A DNA stretch of 41,878 nucleotides from Alectoria sarmentosa (Eukaryota > Ascomycota > Lecanoromycetes > Lecanorales > Parmeliaceae). Position 1 is the stretch's first letter. Each line of letters opens with the position of its first letter. Both the position numbers and the translations under genes were made by a program. The notes beneath the pieces are model-generated. The model searched no databases. It worked only from the letters and a program-made list of their open reading frames with translations, and was not told the origin of the DNA. The stretch lies in assembly GCA_009733775.1 (NCBI GenBank), contig WOGZ01000291.1, forward strand, positions 1-41,878, written 5' to 3'. Below are positions 35,860 to 41,878 of the stretch, piece by piece.

Positions 35860-36570
35860 ATATACGAGTCGTATTACGTAAATAAAGATTATGAAAATAT
35901 ATTTAAAAATATACTTCAAAGTCATTAATTATTATAGTTTTAAATAAATAAAAAGACTTTTATTAAAAAATCGCTAATGAAATAACATTCACGATTAACG
36001 ATTTCGTTAAAACAAAACTTCAAATTAACGCATTTAATAACGACTTTTTTATAATAATTCAATTAATCAATTTATATGCTTCGAAAGATAAAGTCGAATT
36101 TATGCGATTAATACGAAAACATTACTTTTTGCGATACGACGATTTCGATTTTATAACATTTTATTTCATTCAAATCAAAACTTTCGAAAAACGCATTCGA
36201 AACATTAACGTAATTTTCGATAATAATAAACAAACTCTTTTATGTCTCGATATTACTTTCTTTAAATTTTATTAATATTTTACGAAGATTTAAGTTATAA
36301 TATCGAAAATAATTGCGAATAAAATACGAAATATGTTATTTAAAAAAAAGACGGTTGGCAAAAAATAAAACGAATACATTATTTTATAAAACGACTTTCG
36401 CAGCATTGAAATTCTCTGATATAAGATTTTTAAACAAAAAGATTACGTTAAAATGTATCAAATGTGAAAAATCTTATAAAGATGTGAATTATTGAAAGTT
36501 ACATTTCGAATAAACTTCGAAATAACTTTAAGAAAAGTGAATTATTGAGAAAAGATATCGAAAGCGAGAA
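35860..36570 (+). pseudogene. Copia-type gag (UBN2-like) with zinc-knuckle remnant
   Basis: From 36003 one frame reads FVKTKLQINAFNNDFF, INLYASKDKVEFMRLIRKHY, LRYDDFDFITFYFIQIKTFE, KRIRNINVIFDNNKQTLLCL. This is the helix-rich UBN2/retrotran_gag pattern of copia capsids ('L-x-x-x-x-Y-x-x-M-x-x-x-x-S-V-x-x-Y-L-x-x-I-K-x-L-x-x-x-L', then 'D-x-x-x-x-x-x-L-L-x-x-L'). After a one-base loss near 36345 the next frame (36313-36495) carries RRLAKNKTNTLFY and then KCIKCEKSYKDVNY, stop, KLHFE. The last part looks like a zinc knuckle in which the His and one Cys became Tyr. Beyond it is a 54-bp duplication (TATCGAGG at 36621 and 36675). No protease, integrase or RT follows. Confidence 0.78.
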
Positions 36571-36815
36571 AGAAATTCGAAGAAATCGAACATTAAAGAA
36601 ATGTGACGATTAAAATAATTTATCGAGGTTTTAACAATTATAAAAGATTTATCGATAATCGTTAATGAGAAGTGTATCGAGGTTTTAATAATTACGAGAA
36701 ATTTATTAATAATAACTTAAAATAAGTTTATCGATAACGATTAAAATAATTCGTCGATTTTAAATATAATATCATATTTTGAAATTTAATTTATAAAAAA
36801 TCGATAATAAAGAAA

Positions 36816-36963
36816 TGTTAAAATAATTTTTAATTTTCTTCGAATCGTTATTTTATTAATTATATAATTTAATATTATATATAAAATTCGCTTTAAAAAA
36901 GCTTTAAAAGAATAATTAATTTATTTTTTATATTATATTTCATTTCATTATCATATTTTAATA
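36816..36963 (+). repeat. Right terminal repeat of the compact element
   Basis: Partner of 35536-35683. It starts TGTTAAAATAATTTTT and ends ATTTTAATA. Confidence 0.8.
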
Positions 36964-38050
36964 AAAAAACTACGAAATATAAAGAATTTATACACGTTTT
37001 ATATATAAATTATAAATTAATTAATCGAAATTTATAAGAATTTCGATCGAAAAATCAATACTAAATGTGAATTTCGGATATTTATATAAAATATATAAAC
37101 GTTTATCGAATTTTACTTAAACTTAATCGTTTGAAATATTTTTTTAACAAAGACGATGCATTTTTTTAAAATAAACTTTTTGAAAAGTTAATTATATAAT
37201 TAAAGCTTTTATATAACATATATAATAATTTTAGTTTATTAAAAAACGTAAAGAAATATTTATTTAAATTAAATAACAATTAACGAATAAATTATCAATT
37301 TCGAATATTTACAATAATTATTATTTAAATTATTATAGTTTTAATAAGAAAGTCGTTTATAATCGCTATTATAATATTAACATTAATAATTTAAACGATT
37401 TCAATCATCGAAACGATCTTCGTCTCAATTACTAAGTTAAAATAAAAAATAATATTAAAAGAATTTATATGTTACATTTATAACAAGGTCGATTATTATT
37501 AAAAAAATTATATTATTCAAAATTAAACGAATGCTAAAAAAAAGATATTAAAGAAAACACGATTACGTTTATTAAATATTAACGAAAAATAAGAATTAAA
37601 CAATGCTAAAACGAAAAACATTAATTATAATTCTTTTTTCGATTCGAGAAAAGAATAATTTTTATTAAAATCACGATGAGAGATAATAATAAAGTGTATT
37701 TAATAAATATTTTAAATAACTTTTTAATACGTCGATTCTTTTAAATAATAATTACATTATTATTATAAAATAAATAAATATCGTTTACGAATTTTTTTAT
37801 AAATTGTGAATGTATAAAAGTTTATATTATTATTAATAAAATTATTATTTTCGAAATATATAAAGATTTACAAATCGAGTTTTATTTTTTTATTAAATTT
37901 AAATTATTACGAAGATACGATAAAAAATTCGTTAAATAAATTATTATTTATTATTTATTATTAACATTAAACGTGCATAATTATAAAAAAAAAGTATATT
38001 TTATTTTAATTATTTAATTAAAATAATACGATTTAATTTTCGAAAATTAT
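36964..38050 (+). other. Unresolved segment between the compact element and element D
   Basis: No domain could be assigned. Plus readings such as LLKLNRLKYFFNKDDAFF near 37.1 kb could be a gypsy gag of another clade, but the match is too weak to call. The integrase of element C, expected here, was not found. The two opposed open frames at 38010-38258 (minus) and 38098-38319 (plus) overlap; the plus one is in frame with the downstream RT. Confidence 0.3.
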
Positions 38051-38079
38051 AAATAAATAAATATAAAATCGTTTTTGAT

Positions 38080-39480
38080 ATATTAAAAAACAAATTATTG
38101 TTTATTTTTGAAAGATATAAATATAATAACAATAAAATGTCGTTATTAAAGAAATTTTTATTAGTTACTTTATCTATTATTATTACACGTTTTTTTAAAT
38201 TTATTATTGAAAATGAATTAAATGAAGATAATTTCGATATTAAATTTATAAACAACACTTTAAATAAGAAAAAATCAACATTAATTCTTAAAATATTAAA
38301 AAAAAAAAAAATGATTTAAAAACTCGATTTTATCGACATTTATGAAATTAATGCATTAATTTACTATCATTTAACTCGAAATAAAGAAAACAAGCTCTTT
38401 TTTTTTAACGATAAATGAAATTTATAATATTATTAATGAGTTTCTTGATATAAAATCGCAAACACAAAAAAATAATCGCTTATTAATTAATAAATTATGT
38501 TTATATAAATTTAAACGAAAATATAAAAAATGTTATAAATTTTACGCTTTAAAGATTATTTAAGTTAATAATATTAAAATTTTCATTTATAAAAAGATGC
38601 TTGATAAACTTTTTAAAAAATATTATAATTATGCGAATATTTTCGAGAAATTAAAAACGAACATGTTATTTTCACATCGTTTTTATAATTATAAATTAAA
38701 ATTCGCTAAAAAAGTAAATAAAAACGTATTATCGAAAAGTCGAATATATTTATTATTAAATTATAAATTCGAATAGATTAAAAAGTATTTAAACGAGCAT
38801 TTAAGAATTTTTTTATTATATTTAATTATGCTTTATTCGCTTCGTTTGTTTTATTTATTAAAAATTTAAATAAAGATTTTCGATTTTATATAAATTATCG
38901 AAAATTAAACGTTATTATTAAATGAAATCGATATCTTATTTCGTTAATAAATAAACTTTTAATTAAAATATAAAAATATAAATATTTCACACGATTAAAC
39001 ATTATCGCTACTTTTAATAAATTTAAAATGTATTTATATAATAAAAACTTTATTACATTTATTATTCTTTTTAAAATTTACAAATATCGAATATTTTTAT
39101 TTAAATTAACAAACGAATTTACTATTTATTAACAATATATAAATAATATTCTTTTTAAAAAATTAAATCTTTTTTATTAAATATATTTAAATAATATTCT
39201 CATTTATAGAAAAATTAAAAAAGATAATCTTTATATATATTAACAATTATTACATTTATAAAAGAATTAAAACTTTTAAATATCGTGAATATGATTTATT
39301 ATAATTACTCTTAATTTCAAAAAAACGTTAATAAAACATTTTTATAAGTTTTATCGTCGATTTTTTATTATTAAAAGATTATAATATTATATAAATCGTA
39401 ATTAATCGTTTAATTAAAAAGCGTTGTTACGTATTATATATAATGAAAGATAATAACATATTTATTAAAAACAATATTAA
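38080..39480 (+). pseudogene. Element D: Ty3/gypsy reverse transcriptase of a second clade
   Basis: The frame begins with an open segment at 38098-38319, continues near 38.33 kb with IYEINALIYYHLTRNKENKLF, and then at about 38.6 kb LDKLFKKYYNYANIFEKLK and SHRFYNYKLKF (the 'P-P-H-R-x-Y-D-H-x-I' motif ahead of RT). RT follows with LFASFVLFIKNLNKDFRFYI, NYRKLNVIIK, NRYLISLINKLL, FTRLNIIATFNKF, the FKLTNE segment (from 'F-G-L-T-N-G-P') and the catalytic loop YLNN at 39184-39195 (from YLDD), then ILIYRK. This motif set differs from elements A, 1, 2 and C, so it is a separate gypsy lineage. RNase H and integrase are missing before the LTR-like repeat at 39863. Confidence 0.82.
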
Positions 39481-39862
39481 AATGCCTATTAAAAAAAGTC
39501 TTTCGTATATACGAATTATTTGTATTAATAATGTTTAATCGAAATTTACAATTCGTTATTATAATATGAAAAAATTCTTTTATAAAAAACTCGTTATTAA
39601 AATTAAATTATTCACGATCTTTTACTTTAAAATAAATAAATCGAAATAATTAAACTTTAAAACGTTATTTGCGAATTTATTATAATTATTTATAAAATAA
39701 TTAAGTTACATAAATACTTATAATCGAATTTGCAAATAATAATAATATTTTAATTTTTACGAATGTGTCGCTCTTTTATACGAATAAAGATTTTTATTTT
39801 TATATAAGTTTTAATTTTAATATTATTAATTATATATAAAACGTATTATTTACGTCGTTAAA
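39481..39862. other. No gene recognised
   Basis: Sequence after the element D RT shows no continuing RNase H signature. A TGTGTCGC string at 39764 could be the true left end of the LTR-like copy that follows, giving an LTR of about 370 bp; because the partner starts at the window edge this cannot be compared. Confidence 0.3.
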
Positions 39863-40131
39863 TAAACGCAAATAAATAAATATATATAAAAAACGTAATA
39901 TTATTATTAAATTCAATAATTAAATTATGTGATAAAATTAATTTCTAAAAATTAAAAGAAAACCTCGAAATATATTGAATAAATATATATTTATTAAATA
40001 TTTTTATTAGCGAAATAATTACGAGATCAATTCAATTAAATTTAAATTTTATAACTTTTATAAAATCTTATAAAAGATAACGTTACGATAACGTATATTT
40101 TATATAAAACGCATATAATTATTTAATTTAA
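39863..40131. repeat. LTR-like sequence, right copy (matches 1-271)
   Basis: Direct-orientation match to the first 271 bases: TAAACGCAAATAAATAAATA opens it, and it keeps AGCGAAATAATTACGAGATC in the middle. The changes relative to the left copy are mainly C-to-T and G-to-A in this copy (for example GATGACGTCACGATGACG becomes GATAACGTTACGATAACG), so it has had more RIP. It may be a solo LTR, the 5' LTR of an element running out of the window to the right, or the partner of 1-271 in one outer element. Confidence 0.75.
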
Positions 40132-41280
40132 TAATTTTTTAATTTTTTTTTTAATTCTTAAATGCTTATTTTGAAAAAAGAATTTTATATAATATTTATT
40201 AAAAAACCTTCAAATTTTATAAGAGAAATAAGAAAAAAGAATTATTATAACGTTATCGTTTCTACGACGCAACATTATAATTTATAACGAAATTATTTTT
40301 TAACGTTAAACAATAATAATAATTATGTTATATTATTAACTTTATAACATCTTTTTAAAATGTTAAATCATAAATATTTTAAATGAAATAATATAATTAA
40401 TAAAAACTTTTCTTTATTATGTGCACTTATTTATTTAATCTTAAATAACGATATTTTAAATATAACGATTTCGTTTCTTTTATATTAAAAAACAATAACA
40501 AAATTGAAAAACGACGTGTTTTATAAATATTATAATAATAATATAAATTCGTTAACGTTATTAAGGCGCGCGTTATTATTCGATATTTATTTAATATCGT
40601 ATCGCGACGTTAAATTGTATATAAAAACTTAATTTTTTTCTTTCATTTTTTTTTTCTTTATTTTTTTTTAATTTCATTTATAAACGTTTAATTTAATTAT
40701 ACGATAATGATAATATTATAATTAATTTCGTATATAATTTTCTCATTATAACATAAATTTAAAATTATTATAAATATCGCAACTTCGTCGTTTGCGTTTA
40801 ATGATTTTCTTAACACGTTTTATAAACATTTTATATAATAAAATAATAACATTAATATTAACAATAATAACATTATTATTATTATCAACATTATTAATAA
40901 TAAATTCACTATCACTTAATAATCGTAGTTATTAATTATTAATTATTTCGTTTTATTGCGCTTTTTAATCGATATCGTTAATAGTTTATAATAATTAATT
41001 TATTATATAAAATTTATTTTTGTAAAAGAGACGATTTTTATATTCGCGATGATCTTTTTTTAATATTAAATATAAAATAAATAAACGTGATATTAATCAT
41101 TGCGTTAAAATTTCGTTTATTTATTAAAATAAAATGCGAAAGAATTTACGACGTATATAATATTATAATTTGATATTTAATTTTATTCGCGCACGAGCGT
41201 ATATCGATAAAAAAATTATCTAATAACGCAAATAAAAAGAGCGCACAAAAATAGTAACTTCGATTATTTTCATTATTATT
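40132..41280. other. No gene recognised
   Basis: Very AT-rich sequence with long homopolymer runs (T tracts at 40136-40155 and 40627-40675) and a low-complexity TAA/TTA stretch at about 40840-40920. A small cluster of CG/GC bases sits at 40564-40612 (AAGGCGCGCGTT, then CGTATCGCGACG). No domain or repeat partner was seen. Confidence 0.4.
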
Positions 41281-41284
41281 ATTA

Positions 41285-41600
41285 ATTTATAACATAAACT
41301 CGACGCGACAAATAAACGTCTCAACGAATTGAAAAATATAAACACATTTTTAAAATTAAAATTTAATAACTTATGTGAATTCGAGAAAAAATTAACGAAT
41401 AATAATAATATTTTTTTAAAAAGTTGAAAATCGAATATTGCTTTAACGAATAATTTTATAAATAACGATAACGTTACATTATCGATGTTCTTTAAAAATT
41501 CGTTTTCGATTTAATATTCGATTGCGAGATTTACGATATTAAAAAAGCGTGATAAAATTAAATAACGATTTATTTTTATAATAGCGTTAATATAAAAGAT
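41285..41600 (+). pseudogene. Possible copia-type gag remnant
   Basis: One plus frame reads NKRLNELKNINTFLKLKF, NNLCEFEKKLTNNNNIFLKS, stop, KSNIALTNNFINNDNVTLSM, FFKNSFSI, stop, YSIARFTILKKRDKI with only two stops in about 90 codons. The layout, a helix-rich segment, then 'x-D-D-V-x-L-x-M-L-L-x-S-L-P-x-S-W', resembles a copia UBN2 gag in which Pro became Ser/Phe. If right, the LTR-like copy at 39863-40131 could be the 5' LTR of this element. The match is weak and the distance from the LTR is longer than usual. Confidence 0.35.
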
Positions 41601-41878
41601 TCAAAATAAATTTTAATAATATCTTTAATTTTTTTTTAAAATCATATTTATAATAATAATATATATTTTAATTCGACACATTTTCGTTATAATATTTAAT
41701 AATTTAAATAATAAATAATAACATTATTTTTTAACACATATATTTATTATAATAAGAATTTAAAAATGCGCTTATAATAAAAATATCATTTTTAAATATC
41801 ATAATTTTCGATAAACATTTAAATTTTATAATATCGTTTTCGTTTATTGCGCGATAATGTTTTATATAATTAATTAAG

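Larger units (their letters stand above)
35536..36963 (+). mobile_element. Compact LTR element carrying only a copia-like gag
   Basis: Two direct repeats of equal length (148 bp) flank about 1.13 kb that contains one coding remnant, a Ty1/copia-type gag, and no pol. The total is about 1.4 kb. It lies at the end of the element C pol trace. The repeats end TTTTAACA and TTTTAATA, consistent with LTR ends, and the right one starts TGTTAAAATAATTTT. I found no convincing target duplication (flanks GAATT and AAAAA). It could be a non-autonomous, gag-only LTR element, or a copia element whose pol was lost by recombination. Confidence 0.6.

Noticed and set aside
1..41878. Bacterial or mitochondrial origin suggested by the very low G+C
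   Set aside because: Fungal-type gypsy and copia elements with LTRs, target duplications and RIP-type transitions argue for nuclear fungal DNA; no ribosomal binding sites, operons, or mitochondrial genes or tRNAs were seen.

Overview
This window is a gene-free, extremely A+T-rich block made almost entirely of dead LTR retrotransposons. It fits an AT isochore of a filamentous ascomycete with repeat-induced point mutation (RIP). Direct evidence: long direct repeats differ mostly by C-to-T and G-to-A transitions; coding remnants carry stops where Gln, Arg or Trp codons are expected; Asp-to-Asn, Gly-to-Lys and Cys-to-Tyr changes are frequent; CG dinucleotides survive while CA/TG, GG and CC are scarce, as expected for CpA-directed mutation. 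The species cannot be named. No host gene, tRNA, rRNA or CRISPR array was seen, and most short open frames are shadows of decayed coding strands.

Left part (about 1-28 kb): a three-level nest of insertions. The oldest layer is a Ty1/copia element on the minus strand. Its protease/pre-integrase/integrase part lies at about 27.6-26.1 kb, and the reading resumes at 806-272. It was split by a Ty3/gypsy chromovirus-like element on the minus strand (element A, 812-26090, target duplication TAAAA at 807-811 and 26091-26095). Element A was then split twice by plus-strand gypsy elements: element 1 (5013-15274, duplication ATCTT/ATCTC) inside its pol, and element 2 (17808-25483, duplication ATAAC) at the N-terminal side of its gag. 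Removing the inserts restores gag, RT, RNase H, integrase and C-terminal tail in the right order for A.

Right part (about 28-41.9 kb): more heavily eroded. It holds a plus-strand gypsy gag-pol of the same clade (element C, about 31.3-35.5 kb); a compact element with 148-bp direct repeats and only a copia-like gag (35536-36963), lying at the end of the C coding trace; and a gypsy RT fragment of a second clade (element D, about 38.1-39.5 kb). A 270-bp LTR-like sequence at 39863-40131 matches the first 271 bases of the window. A weak copia-gag-like reading frame lies near the right edge.

The most unusual content is accessory coding-type repeats inside the gypsy elements: a 43-residue unit three times in the integrase C-terminal region of A; a 17/23-residue modular repeat beside a zinc-finger-like motif in element 2; and about 3 kb of repeat-rich, partly coiled-coil coding-like sequence downstream of the chromodomain in element 1. 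All reading-frame statements come from hand translation, so domain edges are approximate.
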